Assembly: GCA_004352715.1 (NCBI GenBank)
Contig: SCFE01000039.1
Span: forward strand, 2,188,282-2,252,281
Length of the DNA stretch: 64,000 nucleotides
DNA from: Hofstenia miamia
Lineage: Eukaryota; Xenacoelomorpha; Acoela
Reading direction: 5' to 3'
Below, one piece after another: positions 45,690 to 57,639 of the stretch (the first letter of the stretch is position 1; each line of letters opens with the position of its first letter). A program made the translations under genes and the position numbers. A model generated the notes under the pieces. The model saw nothing but the letters and a program-made list of their open reading frames with translations. It did no database searches and was not told where the DNA came from.

Positions 45690-47217
45690 GTTGTCTGGTC
45701 CTTGCTATCCTGACGGTGTCCCTTCCTTTGTAATTCATGAAACCTCCTCTACGCTTTCTATCCATTTAAAGCATCTTTACTCCTTCATTTGCTCCACTAA
45801 GCGCTATCCCGCCTGTTGGAAGACATCTTGGATTTCTCCGCTGTTAAAATCTAATCAGCTTCCCTCCTCGCAGGTCACGTCCTACCGCCCAATAGCTATT
45901 CTATCTCGACTGTCTATCATCTTTGAACGCCTTGTTTTTCGTTATGTATTCCCAAAAATTCGTCACCTCATCTCTTCTTCTCAGCATGGCAACCTTCCTG
46001 GTCGCTCTACGATTACTAACCTGCTCACTCTGATCGAAAACTGCTACTTTCACTCTGATAGTAATGATCCTGGTTGTATTATCTTTCTTGACATCTCAAA
46101 AGCGTTTGATCGCCTCCCTCATTCCATTCTGCTTGACAAGTTACGTTTATTTGGTTTTGATGTGGATTTCATCGAACTGTTCCAGTCTTACCTGACCAAT
46201 CGCCACCAGTGTGTCAAAATCAACTCGTCTATCTCTTCTCCTGTCCCCTTTACTAGTGGTGCCCCTCAAGGCTCAGTGTTTGCTGTTCTTTTCTTCCTCG
46301 TTGCCATTAACAACCTCCCTCATTCTGCTCTCAACTCTTCTTGCCTGTTGTATGTCGACGACACTGCGATTTATGGTTCTAACATTTCTTCTGATCTTGA
46401 GCACTTGTCTACTCAGTCCTCTGTCAACCATCTTGATTTTAGCGCTTTCTGTGGCTTTCGTTCTGATTTGCCTCAACCTGTGAACTTTGCTCCTCATCGC
46501 ACTCATCTTGGAGTTTAACTTGCTGAAAACTTAAATTGGACTGGACGTGTGTCTTTGTGTCTCCGCAAAGCTAATTACTCTCTATTTGCCTTTTTCCCTT
46601 TTAATACCTCATCCGCTGTGTTCAAGTCCATACCTCGCGTCATTCTTCTCTACGAGTCTCCTTGTTGGTGGCCTTCTCGTGATTTGTTCCACTCCATGGA
46701 ACGTTTCCAGAAACGCGCTTTCAAATGGATTTCCCGTTTTCCCCTTTGGTTTATAAAGATGCTTTGCTGAAATTCTCGAGTCTCCCACTGCCACTCCACT
46801 TTCATACCTGTGATCTCCTCCTGTTCAATCGTTTCCTGACTCGAAAGCTAGACCTTGATTCATTTGATTTTATCTCGTTCTCTAACTCCCACTCTACTCG
46901 CGCTGATGGTGCTGTCACGTTCTGTGTTCGTCGCCTCAAGAAACATCGCACCCTTCACTCGTTTTTCAATCGTGTTTGTGCTTGTGCTAATTTCTTACTG
47001 ACTCTAAATCCTCCAACTGCCATTTTTTTCATCGCCCACTACCTTCAAGAAATCTTTGATATCTTTCCTCTTCGATGTTCTTTTGTCTCACTTTGACTAC
47101 TCTTCCATCTGCTCGTACTTCATCCTATGTGACTGTCAATTGATTTCACTTGTGAATTTTTGTTTTGTTCCGACCTAACCAGCGTAATAAAGTCTTTCAT
47201 TATTATTATTATTATCT
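45690..47217 (+). pseudogene. APE-type LINE, copy 2, 5'-truncated with 3' tail
   Basis: Same family as 27853-30436: similarity begins at gttgtctggtccttgctatc and the RT reads LPGRSTITNLLTLIE, motif A IIFLDISKAFDRLPH, B TSGAPQGSVFAVLFFLVAI and C LLYVDDTAIYG in one frame to 46518. About two dozen bases present in copy 1 are deleted near 46448. Later frames continue the C-terminus (FKWISRFPLWF; RRLKKHRTLHSFFNRVC). The 3' UTR is short, has aataaa, and ends in an (ATT)n tail at 47199-47216. The endonuclease is missing, as expected for incomplete reverse transcription. No clear target-site duplication. Confidence 0.9.
47199..47216. repeat. (ATT)n LINE tail
   Basis: Short trinucleotide repeat marking the 3' end of LINE copy 2, right after gtaataaagtctttc. 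The hAT terminus starts four bases further on. Confidence 0.85.
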
Positions 47218-47220
47218 ATT

Positions 47221-49022
47221 CAGCGGCGTGGCTAGCCCAAACCCAATGGAGGGGAGGCAGCCAGTTTTTTTTTACAGAAGGCAAGCTTAATAGTTAACGA
47301 CCATCTGGGGTACTTTTAGTACCCAAGAGCTATCAGTAGTTTTGAAGGATTTAAATGAAACTTGGTATTATTCAATGATTTTTCATAAAAACATATTCAA
47401 TGTACATTTCGAAGTTTCAACATAATTTGAGCACTACAATCTGAAATATTCACTAATTATATTTATTATTGTAAACACATTGCTACTACTACTAATGTTT
47501 TATTACCACATTGTTAATTTCCTTGTAGGAGGCATCGCATTGAGCCTATACATGCTTAGTAACCGAAATCAGTTAGAGGACCCCCGCAGCCCCCCCACTT
47601 TGTCACGTCCTTTGATCTATTGCTTAAAATCAAAATTGAATAATAGATTGCATACATATCCAAAAAGTGAACTACCTATTGATTTAACCTAATTTTAACT
47701 ACAAGTTTAGTTCCTGAATGTCTTAGATTTGCTGCCATTACATATGCAAAATTTAATTTAACAAAATAATTTGTATATTAAAATAATTACAATCACCACC
47801 AAATCGCACTTTCTGTGTTAATTGACTGGCAATTATACTCTGTAGAAGTCTCTAAATCTACAGATCCCTATACCATTAAACCATTATACATAACTAGATG
47901 GAAACGATATAGGGCTTACTTATCTCTTCCAAGAGTTAATATGCTGCCTCGGTTGATTTTTTTTCGAAACAGCTACGAGTTAATAGTAAAACATGACAAT
48001 TTTAATCTAGAAAAATTGCAGTTACCATACAAGCGAACACTTCCTACACGTTTTTCAAGATCTGCTTCATTAATGCCATATGATTAGACTATTGAATCTC
48101 ATTTTCACAGGCTGTTTGCTGAAATTCTTGTTTGTCTCAACAATTCACTTCGTGAACAATTAACATTTGAGCAAAACCAAGATCTTCAAAACTATCGAAC
48201 TTTTGAAGAAATTATTCTAAGTGGTGAAGAAACTAATGCTTCTTTAGCACAACAACATGGTCTCAATGTCTCCCAGTTAAAAATAAAATTCACTTGCCGC
48301 TGCTCCTGAATAAGAAACAAGTTCAAAATTTATATGATGCGCAACTTGCTTATCAAAATCTTGTTTCAGAATTTCGCACACATTTTCCAAAGGTGTTTAA
48401 ACTGCTGAAGTTGATGCTTGTAACACCAGTGTCTTCATGTGAAGCGGAACGCTCCTTTTCAGCCTTAGGGCCCCTCAAAACTTGGCTAAGATCAACCCTG
48501 ACGTAAAGGGAATTATATTGCAATGTGTCGCACACATCAAGACATTCTTGACTCAGTTAAAATCGATGATTTGGTAGCTTCATTTATTAACAGCAATGAA
48601 ACAAGAAGAAACCATAAATATAGATTTTGTATTTTCATGTGATATGCTAGTATGGAATACATTAGATGTTTTAAGTTATTTCGTTGCTTTTGTATTAAGT
48701 ATTTAATAGCATGAAACCATATCCCACAAAACAACAAAATAAATTGACGCCACTGATCATATCCTTGTTCAAACAAGTAATCCATGTTCAATCCCATTTG
48801 CTGACATCCCTACAATCGCATCACCATCTCCGAAGAGGAATCATTTTGCTAATTTTTCCTCTAGTGTGAGGAAAACTATTTGGGTACATTTTGATACTTT
48901 AATTGAAGATCAAATCCGCCTAATAAATACTTGTTCATTTTATGCATGGTATTGCTTTTAAACTGGGTGCATAGTCTTACAATTTAGTTTGAAAAAAGGG
49001 TACATCCCCCCTTCTTGGCTGT
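47221..49022 (+). mobile_element. hAT transposon relic
   Basis: The left end cagcggcgtggctagccc with a following purine-rich ggaggggaggcag is a typical hAT terminus. A degenerate counterpart (tacatccccccttcttggct, 49001-49020) lies about 1.8 kb downstream. Between them are hAT transposase remains on the same strand (47815-48560). The 8-bp target duplication cannot be read because the right end is eroded. Confidence 0.6.
47815..48560 (+). pseudogene. hAT-family transposase pseudogene (C-terminal half)
   Basis: The first frame gives KPLYITRWKRYRAYLSLPRV and LQLPYKRTLPTRFSRSAS (the P.R.R-type linker common in hAT and ZMYM-like proteins), followed after a stop at 48087 by HRLFAEILVCLNNSLREQ and LQNYRTFEEIILSGEE. 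After a frameshift the dimerisation block reads VTPVSSCEAERSFSALGPLK, then TWLRSTLT, the diagnostic C-terminal hAT motif (E-R-x-F-S-A-L..K..LRS). The N-terminal BED finger and most of the RNase H-like core are missing or unreadable. Inactive. Confidence 0.8.
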
Positions 49023-50213
49023 GATAAAGAGATTTAAAATTATATGCTTATGCGGTTATTGGCAATGTTGAATCTAATCTAAAAATTAAATGGCTAATGA
49101 ATTTTTAAATACTTCTGTTAATCAACTCATCTTATAATTCAGTACTCCATTGTTTTTTAAACAATCTTAAATGTATATCAAACCACCCAACCGCTCACCC
49201 GTTTGTAAATTCTATTTAAATAAATTAGTAATACCAATGTTGGGAATGGGACTGGCTTGAGACAGATATTTTGAACGAAAGAACATAACAATTAACGTGC
49301 TGTGAAATGTAATGTGTATTGGAAAATAATTTTTCTGTTTTTAATTAGTGTGTAAGTCCTTGCTCCGATAGTTGATGAGCTGGTTGTTTGCTGTACTTAT
49401 TGCAATTCTGAATGGGATTGTACCATAGTAAATATTAAATACAATTTGAATATTTGAACCTAGTTAACAATTGTTATTAGTCCATTGTAAAATTGAGTCT
49501 TTGATTCAACTAATTTCTCTTGTTTATCACACTCAACTAACTTAAATGCCTTCAAATAACTATTTAATCTCATATCTGTCATCCTGCAATGATTAATGTA
49601 TAGCGTGTCATATCCGCAATGCTCATTAAGTGCTGCTAATTATCTTACTGCAGATGACTTCGCACTATTTTTTAATGTAGGTTATTATGGCTACGGTATT
49701 ATAACCTATATTCAAGATTTATATTTTTGTCATACAATTGAAGATGTTTTTACTAAATAGGACTACTTAAGATTAATTAACAATGGTCATTTGTCCACGA
49801 TAATAAAATGAATAGATTTTTTTACTAAGTTCTGTTTTTTGATGTTTTCTGTCTTAACTTGAATGCTTTGAAAATATGGGCTTACTGCTTAAAATTAGGT
49901 ATGCCCCATAATTTTTGTTCTGCAGCGCTTTACTGCTTATTTAAATATTGATGATTTTGAAATTTTTGTTTCTGAATGTTGCAGTATGTATGTCTTTACT
50001 TACTTGATCTGGGATCTGGGACTTAAAAACGAGACAATATCTGAATTTAAATAAAATGGATAGCATATGCAGATAAATTTGGTAGAACGGAGAAAATAAT
50101 TATTTATATTTATTACGATATACTGATGCTTCGTCATGCTTTTGTGCAAAGTTTAAAGTTTTTATACACCAATTAAATGGCTTTGATAGAAGCACACTAT
50201 GCTTAGAATCACA
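49023..50213. other. No gene seen
   Basis: AT-rich, short frames only. Confidence 0.5.
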
Positions 50214-51659
50214 GAAAGGAGAGAAACAGAGTATAGGTTGGAGAAGAATGGTAGGGCAGTGAGTCAGCTATGGTACATGGACGACCTGAAGATGCATGCT
50301 AGTTCGAGGAAGTTGTTGCAGAAGCAAGTCGAAACATTGGAGTAGAGAGTCTGGGTTGGAGTTTAGATTAGGAAAGTGTGCAGCAGTGACAATGACTAGA
50401 GGCAAGGGTATAGATGGAGATGGTTTGAGGACGAGCAGTGGGGATAAGATTGAGGAAGTCAAGGAGGGATACAAGTACTTAGAAGTGATAGAGAATGATA
50501 GAACAGATCATGAGGTAATGAAGGCAAGGTTAAGAAAAGAATATAAGAGGAGAGTAAGGAAAGTACCAATGTGTCAGTACTGAATGTGTAGAACAGCATA
50601 AAGGCAATTAATACGTGAGCAATACCACTTGAGATACTCAGCAGGAACAAGAATGAGCTGAGGTAGCTAGAAAGGGAGACAAGGAAGGTACTAGCAGCAG
50701 AGAGGGCTTTTAACGTAAATGGAGATGACGATAGATTTTACATGACAGGACATAGAGGGAAAGGACTGCTAAGTGTAGAGGAAGCAGTGGAAGCAGAAGC
50801 ACTAGGACTAAAGGAATATGTAGAATAGCAACTTAAAGGGTCCCTACTGGAGGTCGCTATGGAGTTAAGAAAGATAAGAACAAGAGGCTGAGGAAAAGCA
50901 TACCACAAAAGAATAAAAGAAGAAGAACGACAAGCAAGGTATAGGCAGAAAGTGAAGCATGGAAAATACTGGAGGAGTACAGAAACTGACAGAGAAGAGA
51001 GCAACCAATGTTTAAACAGGGCAGAACTAAAGAGAGAAACAGTAGCACTGATAATAGCGACACAAGAGCAAACAATTAGGACAAACTGAGTGACGAAGCA
51101 TATAGATAGAAGAGTAAAAGTAAGTGTAGGCTATGTAAGAAAGAGTGTGAGACAGTAGATCATCTGAGAGCAGGGTGTGAGAAGTTAGCGCAAAATGAGT
51201 AAGTTCAGGCATGACAAGGTGGGAAGAATGGTACATTAAAGCTTGAGGAGGCAGCATGGGTTAAAGGTGGAAACAAGTGGTGTGACCTTAAGCCACAGGA
51301 AGTCATAAAGAATGAGAAAGTTAAGATACTGTGGGACTTCAACATACAGATTAGCAAGGTGACAGAAGCACGGAGGCCAGACATAGTAGTGGTAGACAAA
51401 GAGAAAAGATTGGGAACAGTGATAGACATAGCAGTACCAAAGGACAGGAATGTAAAAAGCAAGGAGAAAGAGAAGATAGACAAGTACAGGGAGTTGGCAG
51501 AGGAAATAGAAAGGCTGTGGAAGTTAAAGTCGAAGTAGTCCCAGTAGTAGTAGGAGCACTAGGAGCAGTGAGTAAGAAGCACAAGAGATACTTGGAGGAG
51601 TTGGGAGTACCAAAGTGGGGAGGAGAAGTAGCACAGAAGGCAGCATTGTTAGGAACAGC
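50214..51659 (+). pseudogene. R2-like LINE, plus-strand copy (RT motif C to C-terminus)
   Basis: Starts within the RT palm: [18 protein letters not shown] (motif C YMDD), then [18 protein letters not shown] and [14 protein letters not shown]. Many frameshifts and stops follow, but the restriction-like endonuclease region can be traced: a weak Cys knuckle around 51130-51180, FRHDKVGRMVH, then ARRPDIVVVDKEKRLGTVID (the PD-x(n)-D type site) and IAVPKDRN. The last block is VVPVVVGALGAVSKKHKRYL and ELGVPKWGGEVAQKAALLG, the characteristic end of this LINE group. It is truncated at both ends and more decayed than the minus copy. It abuts that copy at about 51660. Confidence 0.8.
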
Positions 51660-53547
51660 TTTCTACATTCCTCTCCTTTGGTACTGCTATATCTATCACT
51701 GTTCCCAATCTTTTCTCTTTGTCTACTACTACTATGTCTGGCCTCCGTGCTTCTACCACCTTGCTTGTCTATATTTTGAAGTCCCACAGTATCTTAACCT
51801 TCTCATTCTCGATGGCTCCCTGCGGCTTGTGCTCATACCACTTGTCTCCTGCTTCTAACCCATGCTGCCTGCTCAAGCTCCAATGTACCATTTTTCCTAC
51901 CTTGTCATGCCTGAACTTATACTCATTCTGCGCCAACTTCTCACATCCTGCTATCAGATGATCTACTGTCTCACACTCTTTCTTACATACCCTACACTTA
52001 TCACTTACTTCTGCTCTTCTGTCTATATGCTTCTTCACCCAGTTCGTTCTTATTGCTTGCTCCTGTGCTGCCATTATTAGTGCTTCTGTTTCTCTCTTCG
52101 GTCCTGCCTTCTTTAACCACTTGTTGCTCTCTTCTCTGTCACACATTTCTGTGTTCCTCCAGTATTCTCCATGCATTGCCTTCTGCATATACCTTGTTTG
52201 TCTCTCTGATTCCATCCTACTCTGGTATAACCTTCTTTCCTTCACTCTCAGTTCTTATCTTCCTAACTCCTTAGTGACCTCTAGTTATTGACCCTCTAGG
52301 TTGTTCTTCTAATACTCCCTTAGCCCTAGTGCTTCTGCTTCTACAGTTTCCTCCCACACTTAGCAGTCCTTTCCCTCCTTTATGCCTTGCCATGTACAAC
52401 CTATCATATCCATTTAGGTTGAATGCTCTCTCTGCTGCTAGTATCTTCCTTGTCTCCCTGTCTAATTCCCTCAGTTCATTCTTGTTCCACCTAACTATTC
52501 CTGCGCCGAATATCTCAACACTGGTTTCGCCCATGTATTAATTGCTTTTATACTATTCTGCCCATTCAATGCTGACTTCTGCAGTACCTTCCTTACTCTC
52601 CTCTTGTATTCTTTCCTTAGCCTCATCTTCATTTCCTCGTGATCTGTTCTGTCTTTCTCTATCACACCTAAGTACTTGTACCCCTCTTTAACTTCCTCAA
52701 TCTTATCCCCACTGCTTGTCCTCAAGCCATCCCCATCCACACACTTGCCTCTAGTCATTGTCACTGCTGCACACTTTCCTAATCCAAACTCCAACCCTGA
52801 ATCTCTGCTTGCCTTCTCCAATGTCTCCACTTGCTTCTGCAACATCTTCCTTGAACTAGCGTACATCTTCAGGTCGTCCATGTACCACAGGTGACTCACT
52901 GCTCGACCATTCTTCTCCATCTTATACCCTATGCCTGTCTCCTTTAACTTTTCTGTGATAGGTATTAAGCTAACTACAAACAGTAGTGGCGCTAAGCTGT
53001 CTCCCTGGAATATACCCCGTCTAAACCTCAACCCGTGTCCGTCTATCTCAGTCTGCCACTTTCCCATCTCTCTCTCTAGAAACTCAACCCATTTCTGTGA
53101 AACTCCATTAGCCTCAAACGTCTTCAATAAACACTTATGTGATATGCTGTCATATGCCTTCCTGTAGTCTATCCATGCCATTGCCAAGTTTGTCTTCCTT
53201 CTACAATTCTCCACCACTGCCTGGTCTATCAACAACTGATCTTTGCATCCTCTCGTCTTTGTCCTACATCCCTTCTGCTCCTCTGGTATCAACCTATTCT
53301 GTTCTAAGTAACATGCCAGCCTANNNNNNNNNNNNNNNNNNNNNNNNNNNNNNNNNNNNNNNNNNNNNNNNNNNNNNTCTACAATTCTCCACCACTGCCT
53401 GGTCTATAAACAACTGATCTTTGCATCCTCTTGACTTTGTCCTAAATCCCTTCTGCTCTTCTGGTATCAACCTATTCTGTTCTAAGTAACATGCCAGCCT
53501 ACTTGAAATCACTGAAGTTAGCAATTTCCACGTTGTTGGCAGACATA
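51660..53547 (-). pseudogene. R2-like LINE, minus-strand copy (RT plus part of the restriction-like endonuclease)
   Basis: From the left-truncated start near 53547: [31 protein letters not shown], then motif [66 protein letters not shown] and [17 protein letters not shown], in one frame to 52495. Frameshifts near 52490 and 52255 follow. Then come the zinc knuckle CRVCKKECETVDHLIAGC, FRHDKVGKMVHWSLSRQHG and the PD-D nuclease start, broken off after VIDIAVPK.RN at 51660. Elements of the R2/NeSL/R4 group use this nuclease to nick target DNA. A 54-N gap (53324-53377) with near-identical flanks interrupts it. Confidence 0.85.
53200..53501. other. Gap (54 N) flanked by a 124-bp direct repeat
   Basis: 53200-53323 and 53378-53501 are the same 124 bp of LINE sequence with five mismatches, meeting at the gap. 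The gene needs only one copy, so the second is either another allele, another LINE copy or a scaffolding error. Confidence 0.85.
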
Positions 53548-56500
53548 TTATTATTATTAATAAATTTAATTAGGCCGGAAAACAATACAAATGAATAAAA
53601 ATCAAGTTTTTAAGCAATGAGAACAGTCAAGAGATGAAATAGGAGCAGATGGATGGCCAAGCAAAGAAAGAGAATGGATAAGTGAAGATTTCTTTACGTG
53701 TCAATGCAAAGAAAAAAGTCAATAGCAGTTGAGTGTCAGAAGGAAACTATCAGAAGCACAAACACGTTAAAAAACGAGTAAAAAGTGCAAAGAGTGGGAA
53801 TCAAATGAATCAAGGTACGATTAAAGAAGCATAAGTCAAGAATATTTTATTTTTACTTTTCTATAAAAACCTTTTCCAAATATTTGATCTTTATTTCTTG
53901 TAATACTTTAAGGTTTTTGTCAAGATTACATATACCATGAATAGAAATTGGTTCAAAATAATCCCTAAGACATGGAACACGCCCTAACAATCTTGCATTA
54001 GGGCGATAATAATAAGCATATAAATAAGATTGACCAAGACAGTGAGCCACCACCAGCCACGGTCCTTGTAGAAAGAAGGACATTAAATAGAGTATAGTTT
54101 TTATCTTTGCGCCTTTACCACAGAAGTTTAAAAAATAGCGAACATCACATACTAAATAAATTACTATATTTCATTGGAAAACTTATGAACTATACTGCAA
54201 TTAATATAAACTCAAAAAATACGGATTAGATGAATTGCTATTGCGTCAAAATAAAGTGTAAAGAAAAATTTTGGACATTCATATTTCTAAAAACAATTTT
54301 GGCAGTATGAAATTTAAAAGCACACAAAATTCGCAACTAAATAACATGATTCAAAGTCATGACAACAAAGAGGAAGGCGCTCTTCTGCTGATTTCTAACT
54401 TGTCTAATTTTAAATGGAACTTATATTGATATCTATCAATAGTAGATTTTAACAGCTTAAAGCCGAATATATATTTAATAAAACATAGCAAGATAACTTA
54501 GCACTTGCATTTATTAATACATTATAATCTCTAAACAAGTTTTTCTCCCCCTTTCAAGAAATACTTGAAAGGCAGATACAACTAATGCTCCAATGCATTG
54601 TGCCATTGCTACAACTACGATGATATCTAAACATATAAACTTGCAAAACATTGGATATTATAACTAAATTAAAAGCCAGTAAAATTAAAATCGATAACAA
54701 TTACTCAGAGCATGCATTGAAATCATATTTTTCGAGACTATAAAAGATAAAATAAATATTTCTAAACTGCAAAAAACAGCAACAGGAAATGAGAATATTG
54801 CTAAATATAAAAATACTATATTAATATATTCTTTGCATGTTAAATGACGACAATCAAACGAAATATAATAGTCAACCTGTCAAACAATCTTTTTAAAATG
54901 ATGATTAGTTCTAAATGAAATATTTTTGAATATGATTCTCAAAAATAATTCTGATAATCTTAGATATCTGCAAGCAAAGATATGTAAATTCAACATGAAA
55001 GAATTATGGAATAAGTAAAAATTTACAATTTTCATGAAATTTTGAAGCTTGTAAAATAGTCTTTTCTTTCATGTTCATTATAATGTAGACAGTTTGTTAA
55101 TATTTTAATCATACCCACATTAATAAAGCAAACTACAAATATTACAGGCATTAAATTATATATCATGTTGTATTGTTCAAGATCTCCAGTGAAATGTAAT
55201 ATTTTGTACAATCAATGTTTAGTTTTACTTTCTTATTCATATTTCTGATTGCAATGTTCAAATAAATTGCCTACTACACATGTATATGATAAACAAGAAT
55301 GAGCATATGCATTTGAAAAGCTATATGAGACCCACATTAGATTGCTTTGATTACTTGCAGTTTTCATAGATCAAACATGAATCAGCCTATAAAATTTGAT
55401 CCAAAAAATAATTGAACTTGAATTGAGTAACTCAAACATGACTTGAATATCCTGGTAAAGCCAAATGTAATTATATAACAAATCAAGCTGGTAAAAATAT
55501 TATAAACTGGAACTGTACTGAAATGCAAACTGAAACTCAAAAAATATTATTCACACTAGAACTTTAACTGAAATTTCTTTTAATTACAAGAAAAATATTA
55601 AATTATGCTGCCTAAAAGCAAAAATATTAGTAAAAAGTCTGCATTTCACAATATAACATTACTAAAAATATTTGTCTCTTCTACAAATATGGCAATGCCT
55701 TGAACAAAAACAAATTGATAGTTTAGTTATTCACAAAATACTTATTGTAATATACATAACATCATTTTTTTTACCTTATAGCTGTAAATATGTAGACAAA
55801 AATTTTGTTTATAATACCAAGTGCTTGATTTAAATAGAGAAGAGAAATGCTAATGTGAAGACAGGAATGTTGCTCATAGTGATATCACATGATGATTCTG
55901 TTGTGATCAAATAAGGTGACAATGATTGAAGATGTTATTCTAGTTCTGGAAAAATTGAATCATGGAAGCTATTGATTTCTCATTACATTATTGTAACCTA
56001 GCATGATTGAATTGTCTTCTCTTAGTGTTGAACAATGGAAATTTTTGTTGGAGTAAATCTGTCATTGAATTGGATGCCTCTTTGTAAGATGCACCCAACC
56101 AAACAAGCTACAAAGAAAACTCCTTGCCTGCCTGGGGCACATGTAATATCAATGCTGCTTGTTTTCATTGTCCAGAGTAAATGTTTCCTGTTTTCATCTT
56201 GCAGTAATGGTGTCACATCTTTCACTTGGTGATGGGGTTTATGTTTTACTTGCTGAGGTAATAATGTTGCATCTTCTATGTTTCCATAACTGTTGCTTAC
56301 ATGCAGTGTTCACCATGTCACATCCTCAACTCGGATGGTCATGATTTTTGGTACTGATATACTATTAATTCCATCAAAATCAAATTTACATATCTGGGTT
56401 ACCATTTATGTTTTACTTAAAATGTACATAGAAGTGGTTTCTCTAGAACAATAACATTTACATTTGGCCACACTGATATGGCAGTAGGCTCCAGAGACAT

Positions 56501-57639
56501 GACATTAGCAATGTACTCAAATTATAATGTAATGGTTTCATATTGTAACAAATGTCATGAAATGGCTTATATTTTTTTTAGAACTGTATGTGCTCATGAT
56601 GCTCTGTTCTATTCACAGGACAGTAAGTGAAAGAGTATTCTTTAGCTGACATTTATACAATAAGGTTGTTAACATTAGGATTATAATCATTCAGTTCTAG
56701 ACTTGCTTGCCTATGCTACTAAAAGCTATATATTTAAGTTTTGTCATCTCTGTGGCAATAAATTTTTCACAAAGATGGCCACGGCAGAAGAAAAGGAAGC
56801 AGAGTGAAATCCTGATTATGTAGTTGTCATTGTTAATATATTTTAATATAACTTCATTATAAGTTGTTTCCTTACTACTTGACAACTTTTGTTTATGACT
56901 TTACTTTATTGCATTTGCTTAATTTTGCTTATACCAATTATTTAGTTAATCATTTTCTTATTTAGTGTGCCTAATGATAAAGGTGATTTGTAAATTAGAC
57001 AAAACTTTTGTAGTATATGTTAGGATATCTACTGTTGCTCTAATCTATAATGGAAAGATAATTATTTTTGTATGGTCTCTCAACTAAGGTTAATAATACT
57101 TTAAGATCATAGTTTTCAACTCAATAAATGTGCATTTACTAACTTTGCTCAAATACATTAGCACAAGAGTGAAATATTGAACAAAAGATCTTAAATTTAA
57201 TAACAACAATTTTTACTTTAATACCAATGTTAAGTGATATTAAAAGCATAATTTAAGAAAGATAAAGCATGAGTGAAATATTACATATTTGTAAAATTAT
57301 ATTTACTTGGATAAATAATTTTGACAAACAGAATTCATTTGCTAAACTTTTTGATGAATAATTGGGGATAATCTTAGTTTAGTTCAGTCCTCACAGAAAA
57401 TTTGAAAATGCAATCAACTCATTTTCATTACTATAAATTATATATTTAATAGATTAATTTTTGTTTAAAACTTAGAGAAAAAGCAAGTAAGGAAAAAGTA
57501 CTGAAAAGTCAGGTGATGAAAATCTCTTAATACTAATTAAGCTAATTTAATCTTAATACTTTTTCTGCATGAAAATAAAATAGTTTACTTTTCACTATTT
57601 TTTAAATTTTACTTAATTAGTTTTTCTCATTTTAATTTT
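53548..57639. other. Mostly empty AT-rich region
   Basis: Starts with an (ATT)n-like stretch (53548-53562) left of the LINE. A 76-codon minus-strand frame at 53853-54083 (MSFFLQGPWLVVAHCLGQSY) has protein-like composition, but I do not recognise it. A weak degenerate tandem pattern lies at 56140-56341. Otherwise no coding signal. Confidence 0.45.
56140..56341. repeat. Weak degenerate minisatellite, unit ~50-60 bp
   Basis: Successive stretches start with taatatcaatgctgc, taatggtgtcacatctttc, taataatgttgcatcttct and ttcaccatgtcacatcctc, each ending near (t)gcag or gagg, suggesting about four decayed units. The match is by eye and loose. Confidence 0.25.

Noticed and set aside
50738-51584. Series of Ser/Leu-rich minus-strand frames
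   Set aside because: Antisense of the purine-rich plus-strand R2-like LINE; low-complexity translation is a composition effect.
51719-53167. Plus-strand Ser/Leu/Pro-rich frames
   Set aside because: Antisense shadows of the minus-strand R2-like LINE.
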